Shown here piece by piece: positions 13,109 to 20,886 of a DNA stretch of 64,000 nt (position 1 is its first letter; each line of letters opens with the position of its first letter). The translations under genes and the position numbers were made by a program. Source of the DNA: DATAXP01 sp036272935 (GTDB lineage: Bacteria > Planctomycetota > Planctomycetia > Pirellulales > PNKZ01); assembly GCA_036272935.1 (NCBI GenBank), contig DATAXP010000003.1:1-64000 (forward strand), in the 5' to 3' direction. The notes below the pieces were generated by a model. The model searched no databases. It was not told the DNA's origin and worked only from the letters and a program-made list of their open reading frames with translations.

Positions 13109-14050
13109 TCATCTGCCTTTTAATCGTTGAAGCACGGTGTCGATCGTTCCGCGGAGCACTTGGCCGCTAGTGCGCAACCCTTGCACTTCCTTCGGCCAAA
13201 GCTCGATTTCCTGCGTGCGGATCGCGCCTGCTCGGCCGACCACCGTCGGTACTGAGATCGCCACGTCGCGGAGGCCATAGCAGCCGCTTTGGACGCTCGA
13301 GACCGGCAGCACGCGGTCACGGTCCAGGGCGATCGTCTCGATCACCTCCTGAATCGCCAGCCCGACGGCGAAGCCCGCGCCACCTTTTTTCTTGATCACC
13401 TCGGCGCCGGAGCCTTTGGTGCGCGTAAACAGCTCGGTCGCCAGGTTCGCGGTCCAACCGGGGAACTTTTCCAACGGCAGGCCGGCGATCGTGGCGCTCG
13501 ACCAGATCGGCACCATGCTATCGCCGTGCTCGCCGAGGATCAGGGCCGAGACTTGCGTCGGCGGGGCGTCGAGCTTCTCGGCAATCAGGCTGCGGAAGCG
13601 GATCGTGTCCAACTGAGTACCCAAGCCCAGTACCTGCTTCGGCGGCAAATCGAGTCGCTGGGCAGCCAGGTACGTCAGCACGTCGACAGGGTTCGACACC
13701 ACGAGCACGACGGCGTCGCGACGGTAGCCGACTTTGCCAATCTCGCTGAGGATGCCGACGAACAGGTCGACGTTGCGATTGATCAGATCGAGCCGGCTTT
13801 CGTCGGGCTTACGCCTCAGGCCGGCCGTGATGCAGATCACGTCGCTGTCCTTCACATGCTCGTAGCCGCCGGAGACGATGCGCTGGTCGGCCATCACGCT
13901 GGCGCCGTGCAGCAGGTCGAGCGCCTGCCCCGCGACCGCCTCGGCATTCACGTCCAACAGCGCGATCTCGCCCACCACGCGCCCCATTTGCAAGGCAAAC
14001 GCCGTGCATGAACCGACCAACCCGGCGCCGCCAATGATGCTGACTTTCAT
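13109..14050 (-). CDS. NAD-dependent lactate/malate dehydrogenase family enzyme of the BMC operon
   Basis: This 313-residue 2-hydroxyacid dehydrogenase has an N-terminal Rossmann motif (IIGGAGLVGS), the substrate loop GLRRKPDESRLDL and the catalytic His in GEHGDSMVP. PVM microcompartment loci typically carry a relative annotated as L-lactate dehydrogenase, thought to recycle NADH. Here the discriminating loop position (residue 102 in the classic numbering) is Arg, as in malate dehydrogenases, where lactate dehydrogenases have Gln. The true substrate is therefore uncertain. It lies between the class II aldolase (27 bp upstream) and the TIM-barrel gene on one transcript. I see no encapsulation peptide. 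Confidence 0.85.
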   Translation of the reverse strand: MKVSIIGGAGLVGSCTAFALQMGRVVGEIALLDVNAEAVAGQALDLLHGASVMADQRIVSGGYEHVKDSDVICITAGLRRKPDESRLDLINRNVDLFVGILSEIGKVGYRRDAVVLVVSNPVDVLTYLAAQRLDLPPKQVLGLGTQLDTIRFRSLIAEKLDAPPTQVSALILGEHGDSMVPIWSSATIAGLPLEKFPGWTANLATELFTRTKGSGAEVIKKKGGAGFAVGLAIQEVIETIALDRDRVLPVSSVQSGCYGLRDVAISVPTVVGRAGAIRTQEIELWPKEVQGLRTSGQVLRGTIDTVLQRLKGR

Positions 14051-14076
14051 GTGATTTCAGATTTCAGATTTGAGAT

Positions 14077-14952
14077 TCAAGATTTGAGCGCCGCCATCAC
14101 GCGATCGGTAATCGCCTGGATGATCGCCTCTTGATCGGCACTGCCGTTGGGAGACGGCGTGCCCACCGCTTGCGGTTTAGCACCCGCCTTGGTGGCGATC
14201 GCTGCCGGTGCCTCGAACGCACGGCGATCGACGCCTGCCCCCTTCCAGGTGTCGCGGAAAATGTCGTTGGCGCAGATGTCGCAGTTCTCCATGCCCGGCG
14301 ACATGCGCGGGTCTTTCCAGCCCCACTTAGTTTTCAGGTCGAGCAGCTCGCGCGATTTTTCTTCGCCGAGGTAGGTCACGCGCCCCAGGTCGCGGGCCAT
14401 CATCAGCATCCGGCAATAGGCGTCGAGGATTTCGGTCCACCAATAGGCCCGCTCGACCGTTTCGCCGTAGCTCACTGTGCCGTGGTTGGCCAGGATCATC
14501 ACGTTCGTCTTGTGGACGAATGGCAGCACCGTGTCGGCGAACTTCTGGCCGCCGGGAGTCTCGTACACCGTAATCGGCGTTTCACCCAGGAACACCTCGA
14601 TCTCCGGCAGCACGCATTGTGGAATCGGCTCGCGGGCGATGGCAAACGCTGTGGCATGCGGGGGATGGCAGTGCACGACGCTCTTCACGTCGGGCCGTTC
14701 CTTCATGATCGCCAGGTGCAGCAGCACTTCGCTGGTGCGCTTCCGCCGGCCGCTGAGCTGATTGCCTTCCATGTCGACCGAGCAAATGTCGTCGGGCTTC
14801 ATGAAGCCCTTGCTGATCATCGTCGGCGTGCAGAGTACCTCGCGCTCATTGAGCCGATAGGTGATGTTGCCGTCGTTGCCGGCCGCGAATCCCTTATTGT
14901 AGATTCGCTGGCCGATCTCGCAGATTTCTTGCTTGATGCGATGGATGTTCAT
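14077..14952 (-). CDS. Class II (FucA/RhaD-type) aldolase with C-terminal encapsulation peptide
   Basis: This zinc-dependent aldolase is of the kind that cleaves L-fuculose- or L-rhamnulose-1-phosphate to dihydroxyacetone phosphate and L-lactaldehyde, the entry reaction in PVM microcompartments. Visible parts are GNDGNITYR, the zinc pair in VVHCHPPHA, and a second zinc region in ILANHGTVSYG. After the catalytic domain comes a linker (AKPQAVGTPSPNG) and a terminal amphipathic helix DQEAIIQAITDRVMAALK, a classic encapsulation peptide. I chose ATG at 14952 (MNIHRIKQE), which has GGAA 6 bp upstream. An in-frame GTG at 14973 is the alternative. Confidence 0.9.
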   Translation of the reverse strand: MNIHRIKQEICEIGQRIYNKGFAAGNDGNITYRLNEREVLCTPTMISKGFMKPDDICSVDMEGNQLSGRRKRTSEVLLHLAIMKERPDVKSVVHCHPPHATAFAIAREPIPQCVLPEIEVFLGETPITVYETPGGQKFADTVLPFVHKTNVMILANHGTVSYGETVERAYWWTEILDAYCRMLMMARDLGRVTYLGEEKSRELLDLKTKWGWKDPRMSPGMENCDICANDIFRDTWKGAGVDRRAFEAPAAIATKAGAKPQAVGTPSPNGSADQEAIIQAITDRVMAALKS

Positions 14953-14993
14953 GTTGGTTCCGGGAAGAGACACGCGGCTTTCAAATGAGCCGG

Positions 14994-15278
14994 CTAAACG
15001 GCGATGTTGAGTTGGTCGAGAATGGCTGCGTTGTAGGCGTCGATCGGTTTCATGTCGGGCTCGAACGGCTGAGCCGCCTCGCCTCCTTCGCTGATGGCAA
15101 TCGTGTCGCCGGGACTGGCATTCATGTCGTCGTAGACGACGAGTTCTTCCCCCTTCGGCGCGGCCCCGTCGCGCAACTCGCCGCGTGTAAGCGGTATCGC
15201 CAGCTTGTACGTGGCGCCGCCGAGGCTGGGATGCCAGCGCACGAGCGTCAGATTGCCGATGACTTTTCCGATTCGCAT
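14994..15278 (-). CDS. BMC-P shell pentamer protein (EutN/CcmL family), copy 1
   Basis: This 94-residue protein begins MRIGKVIGNLTLVRWHP and contains ELVVYDDMNASPGDTIAISE and a C-terminal PIDAYNAAILDQL. These features match the EutN/CcmL (Pfam BMV) fold that forms pentameric vertex caps of microcompartment shells. It is one of three BMC-P genes in the operon. It starts 4 bp after the stop of the next BMC-P gene, so the two are translationally adjacent. The three are not close copies of each other, which suggests distinct vertices or partners. Confidence 0.92.
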   Translation of the reverse strand: MRIGKVIGNLTLVRWHPSLGGATYKLAIPLTRGELRDGAAPKGEELVVYDDMNASPGDTIAISEGGEAAQPFEPDMKPIDAYNAAILDQLNIAV

Positions 15279-15282
15279 TCGA

Positions 15283-15537
15283 TTAATCCGGTATCCCCAT
15301 CACGCTCCAACGCACCGGCGTCGTGTCGCCGAGCATTTCGCGGATTGTCTTGCCGTCGCTCGTCATCAGCACGGTGTCGCCCGTGCCCGCGCCGAGCCGA
15401 TCAACGGCCAGCACGGGCTCGCCGTCGGCTCCGCGACCATCGGCCAACAATGGTTGCACCACAAGCAGCTTCTCGCCGGTCATCGACGAATGTTTGACGG
15501 TTGCGGTGGCAGTGCCGATCACTAGGCCTGTTTGCAT
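15283..15537 (-). CDS. BMC-P shell pentamer protein (EutN/CcmL family), copy 2
   Basis: This 84-residue vertex protein of the microcompartment shell starts at ATG 15537 (MQTGLVIGTATATVKH) and contains KLLVVQPLLAD and VLAVDRLGAGTGDTVLMTS, the typical EutN/CcmL core. A longer open frame runs upstream but overlaps the aldehyde dehydrogenase and is not real. The gene begins 2 bp after the aldehyde dehydrogenase stop and ends 4 bp before the next BMC-P gene, which indicates tight operon packing. Confidence 0.92.
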   Translation of the reverse strand: MQTGLVIGTATATVKHSSMTGEKLLVVQPLLADGRGADGEPVLAVDRLGAGTGDTVLMTSDGKTIREMLGDTTPVRWSVMGIPD

Positions 15538-15539
15538 CG

Positions 15540-16973
15540 CTACTTCCCTAGAATCCGCAGGTCGTCGATCAGCGAGCAGCGCCGTTCGCGGGTAAAGGTC
15601 AGCGGTGTCGTCACTCCTTCGCCGGTGGGAGTGGCGATCGAGAACGATAAGTACCCTTCGCCACCCAGCCCCAGCGACGCCATGCACGGACCGTTCTTCA
15701 CGAACAGCGTGGTGTCCAAGGCGCGGCCCATCTTGGTCATGTTCCGCACGTTGTTCGAATGGATCATGCTGGTGTGGCGGAAGCCATGCTCGTAGTGCTT
15801 CGCCTTGGCGATCGCCTCGTCGATGTCGCGCACACGGACAAATGGCATGAACGGCATCATTTGCTCGACCGGCACGAATGGATTCGACTCGTCGGTCTCG
15901 GCGAACAACAGTTCGGTCGCCTCGGGCACCTGCCGCCCTGCGGCACGGGCCAGCACCGCTGCGTCCTGGCCGATGAAATCCTTGTGGGCGACATCGTGCT
16001 TGTGGTCCCCCTCGCCGACCGTGGTGATCGCCGCCTTGGTCAAGGCATCGACCTCGCGGGCATTCAATCGCGCGGCGCCGGCACGTTCCATCGCGGCAAG
16101 CATCGCGTTGAACACTTCGTCGACGACGAACACTTCCTTCTCGCCAATGCACAGCAGGTTGTTGTCGTAGGCGCCGCCTTGGATGATGCACCGCGCAGCA
16201 CGATCGAGGTCGGCCGTCTCATCGACCACCACCGGCGGATTGCCGGGGCCAGCGACCACGGCGCGCTTGCCGCTGTTCATCGCCGCCCGGGCCACCGCAG
16301 GGCCGCCGGTCACGCAGATCAGCTTCACGCCGCGATGGGCGAAGATGGCATTGGCCGTGTCGAGTGTCGGCTCGGCAATCACGCAGATCAGGTTGTCGAT
16401 GCCCAGGTCGCGATAGATCGCCTGGTTGAACCGCCGCACGCCTTCGGCAGCGACCTTCTTGCCGCTGGGATGCGGGTTCACCACGAGCGTGTTGCCGCCG
16501 GCGATCATGCTCACGGCGTTGCCAGTGATTGTTGGCAGTGAGTGGGTCACCGGCGTGATCGCCCCGATGACGCCGAAGGGGGCGTGCTCGATCACCGCCA
16601 GGCCGTTGTCGCCGCTGAACACTTCGCTGCGCATGAACTCGACGCCGGGCGTTCGCTCGCCGAGCGTCTTGAGCTTTTCGATCTTGTGCACCAGCCGGCC
16701 GATCTTCGTCTCGTTCATCTCCATCGTGCCCAGCTCGACCGAATCGTCGATCGAGATGCGGCGGATGTGATCGATGATCCGCTTGCGCTCAGCCAGCGTG
16801 CGCTCCGAGAGTTGGTTGAATGCCTCGGTCGCTGCGGCAACGGCTTCGTCGACGCAGGTGAACACGCCATGTCGGCCGGCGAGCGAGCGGCCATTGCTGG
16901 GCGCCGGCGCCTTGCGCATCTGGCTGAGCACTTCCTGGACGACGTTGCGAATCAGTTCTTCGGTGGCTTGCAT
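15540..16973 (-). CDS. CoA-acylating aldehyde dehydrogenase (PduP-like) of the microcompartment
   Basis: It oxidises the aldehyde made in the shell lumen to acyl-CoA using NAD and CoA. It has 477 residues, the PduP/EutE size. The N-terminus MQATEELIRNVVQEVLSQM is a predicted amphipathic encapsulation helix followed by a Pro/Ala linker. The catalytic domain shows PFGVIGAITPVTHSLPT, an NAD-binding VTGGPAVARAAM, and the catalytic cysteine C275 in NNLLCIGEKEV. It sits between two BMC-P genes. In characterised PVM loci the substrate is lactaldehyde; here that is inferred from context. Confidence 0.93.
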   Translation of the reverse strand: MQATEELIRNVVQEVLSQMRKAPAPSNGRSLAGRHGVFTCVDEAVAAATEAFNQLSERTLAERKRIIDHIRRISIDDSVELGTMEMNETKIGRLVHKIEKLKTLGERTPGVEFMRSEVFSGDNGLAVIEHAPFGVIGAITPVTHSLPTITGNAVSMIAGGNTLVVNPHPSGKKVAAEGVRRFNQAIYRDLGIDNLICVIAEPTLDTANAIFAHRGVKLICVTGGPAVARAAMNSGKRAVVAGPGNPPVVVDETADLDRAARCIIQGGAYDNNLLCIGEKEVFVVDEVFNAMLAAMERAGAARLNAREVDALTKAAITTVGEGDHKHDVAHKDFIGQDAAVLARAAGRQVPEATELLFAETDESNPFVPVEQMMPFMPFVRVRDIDEAIAKAKHYEHGFRHTSMIHSNNVRNMTKMGRALDTTLFVKNGPCMASLGLGGEGYLSFSIATPTGEGVTTPLTFTRERRCSLIDDLRILGK

Positions 16974-16989
16974 GAGCAGGAGTTGGGAT

Positions 16990-17313
16990 TCAGGATTCGG
17001 GATGGTTGTTGCGGTCGAAGACGCTGACGCTGTCGACTTGCACCGTGTCGATGATGCCGATGATCGTTGCGTCGACCGGCAACGTTTTTGTTTCGGGTGT
17101 CAACCGAGCGCTCGAGCCTTGCACGATCAGCACGAACTCGCCTTGCCCCGCGCCGACCGTATCGACCGCGACGAACGTCCGGCCGGTGGTCGCCAGCCGG
17201 CGGCGATCCACCGGATCGATCCGATAGGGCTCGACGATCATCAACTTGTGGCCGGTCATGGCGGCAACCTTCTGGGTCGCGACGACACTGCCGGTGACTT
17301 TGGCGACGAACAT
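16990..17313 (-). CDS. BMC-P shell pentamer protein (EutN/CcmL family), copy 3
   Basis: This 107-residue vertex protein begins MFVAKVTGSVVATQKVAAMT, with KLMIVEPYRIDP, FVAVDTVGAGQGEFVLIVQG and IIGIIDTVQV, all typical of EutN/CcmL pentamers. It lies between acetate kinase (17 bp) and aldehyde dehydrogenase (16 bp) on the same strand. The gap after it contains a degenerate GATTCAGGATTCGGGAT repeat. Confidence 0.92.
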   Translation of the reverse strand: MFVAKVTGSVVATQKVAAMTGHKLMIVEPYRIDPVDRRRLATTGRTFVAVDTVGAGQGEFVLIVQGSSARLTPETKTLPVDATIIGIIDTVQVDSVSVFDRNNHPES

Positions 17314-17329
17314 TTTCGGGGGCTGGGGA

Positions 17330-18526
17330 TTAGGGGCTGGGGACTGGGGAAATTAACTCTTTCGCCTGGCGGGCGACGATGATCTCTTCGTTCGTCGGGA
17401 CGATCCAGATTTGAGTGCGGCTGGTGGGCGCGCTGATACGACTTTCGCCGCGGGCCGTTTCGTTTGCCACCTCATCGATCACGATTCCGAGCTCCGCCAG
17501 GTCGCGGCATACTTCGCGGCGCGCCAGCTTGCTGTTCTCACCAATGCCGCCGGTGAACACGACGCAATCGGCACCGCCCAGCTCGACGAGGTACGCACCC
17601 AGGTAATGTCGGATTGAGGCTACGAAGGCATCGAGCGCAAGGCGAGCGCGTTCGTTCCCTTGCTTCGCTGCGACCTCCAGGTCGCGCACATCGCCGCTGA
17701 TGCCGCTCAGCCCCAGCAGGCCGCCGCGGCACGCCAAGTCATCCAGCACCTCCATCAACCCCTTGCCGGTCCGTTCCATGATCACCGGCAGGGCGAACGG
17801 ATCGAAATCGCCGACCCGGTTGTTGTGGAACAGTCCGCTCTGCGGGCTCATCCCCAGGCTGCTGGCCACGCTCTGCCCGTTGCGAATCGCGCACAACGAG
17901 TTCGAGCCGCCCAGGTGGCACGAAATAATCCGCAGGTCCCGGCGACCGGTTAGCTCTGCGATCCGTGTGCTGATGAACCGATGGCTCGCTCCGTGGAACC
18001 CCCATCGTCGGACTTGGTGTACTTCGGCCCACTCGTACGGTGCCGCGTAGTAGCGATTCCGTTCGGGGATGGTGGCGTGAAAGCCGGTCTCGAACGCCGC
18101 GACTAACGGAATCTCCGGCAGCCGCTCAGCCAGCAAGCGCATCGCCGCCACGTAAGGCGGATTATGCGCTGGGGCCACGTCGCGCATCGTCTCCATCTCG
18201 GCCAGCACCTCGACCGTCACACGCTGCACTCCCGAAAAGCGGCCTCCGTGTACCGCCTTGAAACCGATGGCTGCGACGTCGCTCGGCCGCTTCAGGCATC
18301 CATGATCGGGGTTCGTCAACTGTTCCAGGCACCAGCGCACCGCAACCGCGTGGTCGGGAACCGGTGCGCTCGATTCCTGCCGCCAGTCGCCGATCTCGAC
18401 CGTGCAGCGACTCTCGGGCGAGCCGATGCGCTCGATCCCACCGCGCGCAAGCTGCCGTTCGTCGTTCATATCGAACAGACGAAACTTGAAGCTCGTCGAA
18501 CCCAGGTTGGCAACCAGGATGTGCAT
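17330..18526 (-). CDS. ackA: Acetate/propionate kinase family protein
   Basis: This 398-residue kinase makes ATP from acyl-phosphate. It pairs with PduL to regenerate CoA and conserve energy in the microcompartment pathway. Family motifs are clear: ANLGSTSFKFRLF at the N-terminus, RWGFHGASHRF, CHLGGSNSLCAIRNGQS and FTGGIGENS. Length is standard. It is embedded between BMC-H and BMC-P genes, so it most likely serves the BMC acyl-phosphate and not general acetate metabolism. No encapsulation helix is visible. Confidence 0.94.
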   Translation of the reverse strand: MHILVANLGSTSFKFRLFDMNDERQLARGGIERIGSPESRCTVEIGDWRQESSAPVPDHAVAVRWCLEQLTNPDHGCLKRPSDVAAIGFKAVHGGRFSGVQRVTVEVLAEMETMRDVAPAHNPPYVAAMRLLAERLPEIPLVAAFETGFHATIPERNRYYAAPYEWAEVHQVRRWGFHGASHRFISTRIAELTGRRDLRIISCHLGGSNSLCAIRNGQSVASSLGMSPQSGLFHNNRVGDFDPFALPVIMERTGKGLMEVLDDLACRGGLLGLSGISGDVRDLEVAAKQGNERARLALDAFVASIRHYLGAYLVELGGADCVVFTGGIGENSKLARREVCRDLAELGIVIDEVANETARGESRISAPTSRTQIWIVPTNEEIIVARQAKELISPVPSP

Positions 18527-18577
18527 GCTGAAAATGACGAATGACGAAATCCGAATGTCGAACGCCCGTCGCGGCGA

Positions 18578-18847
18578 CTACGCTACGAACGCCTTTACCA
18601 AGCCTTCGGCCGGGCGCGGAATCACGTGGCTGGCCAGCAGCTCGCCGACCTGCGTGGCCGCCGCCGCACCAGCCTCGACCGCGGCACGCACGCTGCCGAC
18701 GTCGCCGCGCACGATGACGGTCATCATCGCGTTGCCGATGGAAATCTTCTTGACGATCTGCACGTTAGCCGCCTTGGCCATCGCGTCGGTCGCTTCGATC
18801 AGGGCCACCAGCCCCTTGGTTTCGATCAATCCGATTGCTTCGTTCAT
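18578..18847 (-). CDS. BMC-H shell hexamer protein, copy 2
   Basis: This 89-residue single-domain BMC protein (Pfam BMC) forms the hexagonal facets of the shell. It begins MNEAIGLIETKGLVALIEAT and contains KISIGNAMMTVIVRGDVGSV and SHVIPRPAEGL, the standard landmarks. I chose ATG at 18847; an upstream in-frame extension to 18904 has no BMC character. It lies 53 bp after the first BMC-H gene, and the two proteins share a recognisable ancestor. Confidence 0.95.
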   Translation of the reverse strand: MNEAIGLIETKGLVALIEATDAMAKAANVQIVKKISIGNAMMTVIVRGDVGSVRAAVEAGAAAATQVGELLASHVIPRPAEGLVKAFVA

Positions 18848-18900
18848 GGGAATCGAGGGTCCTTTGCTTTTTTGAGTAACTGTGGTTGAACGTGCGCGGC

Positions 18901-19188
18901 TCATTCGCCGGCCTTGGGCATCACCAGCGACAGCTCCTCGTGCGGGCGCGGAATCACCTGCACACTGATCACTTCGCCCACACGTCCTGCCGCGGCCGAG
19001 CCCGCGTCGGTCGCAGCCTTCACCGCGGCGACGTCGCCGGTGACGAACGCCGTCACCAGGCCGCTACCGATCTTGTCCCAGCCGGCGAACTGGACGTTCG
19101 CCGCCTTCATCATCGCGTCGGTCGCCTCGACCAAGGCCACAAAGCCCTTGGTCTCGATCATGCCGAGCGCCTCCATCACTTTGGCCAT
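18901..19188 (-). CDS. BMC-H shell hexamer protein, copy 1
   Basis: This 95-residue facet protein has MAKVMEALGMIETKGFVALV, the pore-region KIGSGLVTAFVTGDV and VIPRPHEEL, all diagnostic for BMC-H. ATG at 19188 is preferred; a GTG two codons upstream, 4 bp after GGGAG, is possible. It is the first shell gene after pduL, from which it is separated by a 60-bp palindromic element that may set its expression level relative to the enzymes. Confidence 0.95.
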   Translation of the reverse strand: MAKVMEALGMIETKGFVALVEATDAMMKAANVQFAGWDKIGSGLVTAFVTGDVAAVKAATDAGSAAAGRVGEVISVQVIPRPHEELSLVMPKAGE

Positions 19189-19212
19189 AAACACGGTTCT
19201 CCCAAGAAGGAT

Positions 19213-19272
19213 GTTTAGCCGGCGACCTTGGTCGCCGGCTTTCAGCGCGGTCGCCGCGGCGACCGGCTAAAC
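19213..19272. repeat. Palindromic element inside the BMC operon
   Basis: Outer arms GTTTAGCCGG (19213-19222) and CCGGCTAAAC (19263-19272) enclose two inner hairpins, GCCGGCGACC/GGTCGCCGGC and CGGTCGCCG/CGGCGACCG. The last 26 bp (19247-19272) recur identically at 50777-50802, so this is a dispersed repeat. It separates pduL from the BMC-H genes. Confidence 0.7.
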
Positions 19273-19279
19273 GGATGAA

Positions 19280-19969
19280 CTACAAAAACAACTCCACCTT
19301 CGTCGCGTGATCGACGTCGGCCGCGTTCCCCTCGTCGGTATCCAGATGCACCTCCAGCTTGCTCGTCCCATCAGCCCGCACGAGCAGCTCTTCAAACACT
19401 GTGGTGCAGCTCGATCTGATTCGCAGCTTGATCCGATCGCCGTTCTTGACACCGTAGAACGCCGCATCGTCGAAGTTCATGTGCACGTGCCGCTCGGCGC
19501 GAATCACGCCCTGCGACAGCTCGACCACGCCGTTGGGCCCGACGAGCACGCATCCCGGCGTGCCGTCGATTTTGCCGCTGGCACGCACTGGAATGTCGAG
19601 TCCTAGGCTGATGCTGTCGGTGAACGCCAACTCGACCTGGCTTGCCGGGCGTGTCGGTCCCAGTACGCGTACGCTCGACAACATGCGGCGCTTGCTTGGC
19701 CCCACGACCATCACCGTTTCCTCGGCGGCGTAGAAGCCGTCCTGGTACAGGTTCTTCATCGGCGTGAGATTACGCCCTTTGCCGAACAGAATCTCGACGT
19801 GCTCGTCCGTCAGGTGGCAATGGCGTGCCGACACGCTCACCGCCAGGTTCGGCACATGCGATTTGGGCTTCGCGCCGTTGGCCGCGCCGAACTTGCCAAG
19901 GACGGTTTCGCGCACGATCCGTTCGATCGTCGCGCGGTCGAGATTTGCCGGGAGCGTTGCGGTGCTCAT
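19280..19969 (-). CDS. pduL: PduL-type phosphate propanoyltransferase (phosphotransacylase)
   Basis: PduL exchanges CoA for phosphate on acyl-CoA, returning CoA inside the shell. The 229-residue protein starts with a predicted encapsulation helix (LDRATIERIVRETVLGKF, residues 10-27) and a Gly/Ala/Lys linker. Its two PduL domains carry zinc-binding HCH at 50-52 (SARHCHL) and HVH in AERHVHM. The ATG at 19969 overlaps the DeoR stop by 4 bp (ATGA), indicating translational coupling to the regulator. This is the non-Pta-type phosphotransacylase characteristic of microcompartments. Confidence 0.95.
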   Translation of the reverse strand: MSTATLPANLDRATIERIVRETVLGKFGAANGAKPKSHVPNLAVSVSARHCHLTDEHVEILFGKGRNLTPMKNLYQDGFYAAEETVMVVGPSKRRMLSSVRVLGPTRPASQVELAFTDSISLGLDIPVRASGKIDGTPGCVLVGPNGVVELSQGVIRAERHVHMNFDDAAFYGVKNGDRIKLRIRSSCTTVFEELLVRADGTSKLEVHLDTDEGNAADVDHATKVELFL

Positions 19970-20763
19970 GAACGTTCAGTCTTGGGTTTCGTGACTTCGC
20001 GTGCCGTTTCGACGACGATCAAGCGCACGCCTGCCGCGTTGATCGCCTGTCGCCATCGCTTGTCGATCCCGTCGTCCACCACCAGGCAATCGACCTCGTC
20101 CAGCGCGCACAAATGCGCCAGGCTCTGGTGGCCGAGCTTCGTGCTGTCGGCAACCACGATCACTTCTTCGCTGGCGCGCATCATGGCCCGTTCGGTTTCG
20201 ACCAGCAGCAGGTTGCTGTTGTAGAAGCCGCGCTCGTTGATCCCCGCGACGCTCATGATCGTGCGGCGCGTGTTCACCGCGGCGAGCATCTCGTTGGCGT
20301 AGGGTCCCAGGGCCACGCCGGTGCGCGGATACACGTAGCCACCGATCAGCACCAGGTCGGTCTGCGGGTTCGACGCCAGCAGGTTCGCCACCGGCAGCGA
20401 GTTGGTGACGACTTGCAGCCGTCGGCCCAGCAGCAGGCGAGCAACCTCGTAGGTCGTCGTGCCGCCGTCGAGCAGCAGCGTGTCGCCGTCGTCGATCAGC
20501 TCGGCGGCGCGGCGGGCGATGGCTCGTTTCTTGTCCCATTGGGCGGGCTCGCGTTCCTCGAAGTGCGGCAACTGCGGTGAGCTGCCGGTGTAGAACACGC
20601 CGCCGTGCGTGCGCTTTGCGCTCCCCTGTTCCTCCAACGACTCCAAATCGCGGCGGACCGTCGATTCAGAAACTTCCAGCTCGTTGGCCAGATCTGGAAG
20701 CGACGCAAAGCCTTTCAATCGAACCATTTCTAGCAAACGATGGCGGCGTTGTTCGGCAAGCAT
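19966..20763 (-). CDS. DeoR-family transcriptional regulator of the BMC operon
   Basis: The N-terminal winged helix (MLAEQRRHRLLEMVRLKG; helix-turn-helix at LANELEVSESTVRRDLESL) is followed by a DeoR effector domain of the sugar-phosphate-sensing type (DGDTLLLDGGTTTYEVARLL, VVTNSLPVANLL, KLGHQSLAHLCAL). It has about 265 residues with the start at 20763, which fits the family; in-frame codons upstream to 20847 lack DeoR similarity. It is the first gene of the operon and overlaps pduL by 4 bp, so it probably autoregulates and responds to a phosphorylated sugar intermediate. The effector identity is an inference. Confidence 0.92.
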   Translation of the reverse strand: MLAEQRRHRLLEMVRLKGFASLPDLANELEVSESTVRRDLESLEEQGSAKRTHGGVFYTGSSPQLPHFEEREPAQWDKKRAIARRAAELIDDGDTLLLDGGTTTYEVARLLLGRRLQVVTNSLPVANLLASNPQTDLVLIGGYVYPRTGVALGPYANEMLAAVNTRRTIMSVAGINERGFYNSNLLLVETERAMMRASEEVIVVADSTKLGHQSLAHLCALDEVDCLVVDDGIDKRWRQAINAAGVRLIVVETAREVTKPKTERS

Positions 20764-20841
20764 GGCGGCGAAAAATGCGCATCGTTCTGCTCGAAGATGA
20801 AAGCATTCTGTCATAATCGCGCATTCTTTGCAACCACTTAG

Positions 20842-20851
20842 TTTCACGAAA
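20842..20851. promoter_or_regulatory. Possible DeoR operator palindrome
   Basis: TTTCACGAAA is a TTTC/GAAA palindrome in the 123-bp gap between the DeoR gene (minus) and the GNAT gene (plus). DeoR proteins often bind such half-sites near their own promoters. A minus-strand TTGCAA lies just downstream of it in the direction of the operon. This is a weak candidate from position and symmetry only. Confidence 0.25.
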
Positions 20852-20886
20852 TTGCGTGACCTGCGCGATCGTTACAATGCAACTCG

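Noticed and set aside
15283..16191. A 302-codon frame extending the second BMC-P protein upstream
   Set aside because: The added part lies wholly within the aldehyde dehydrogenase gene and has no BMC similarity; ATG 15537 is the real start.
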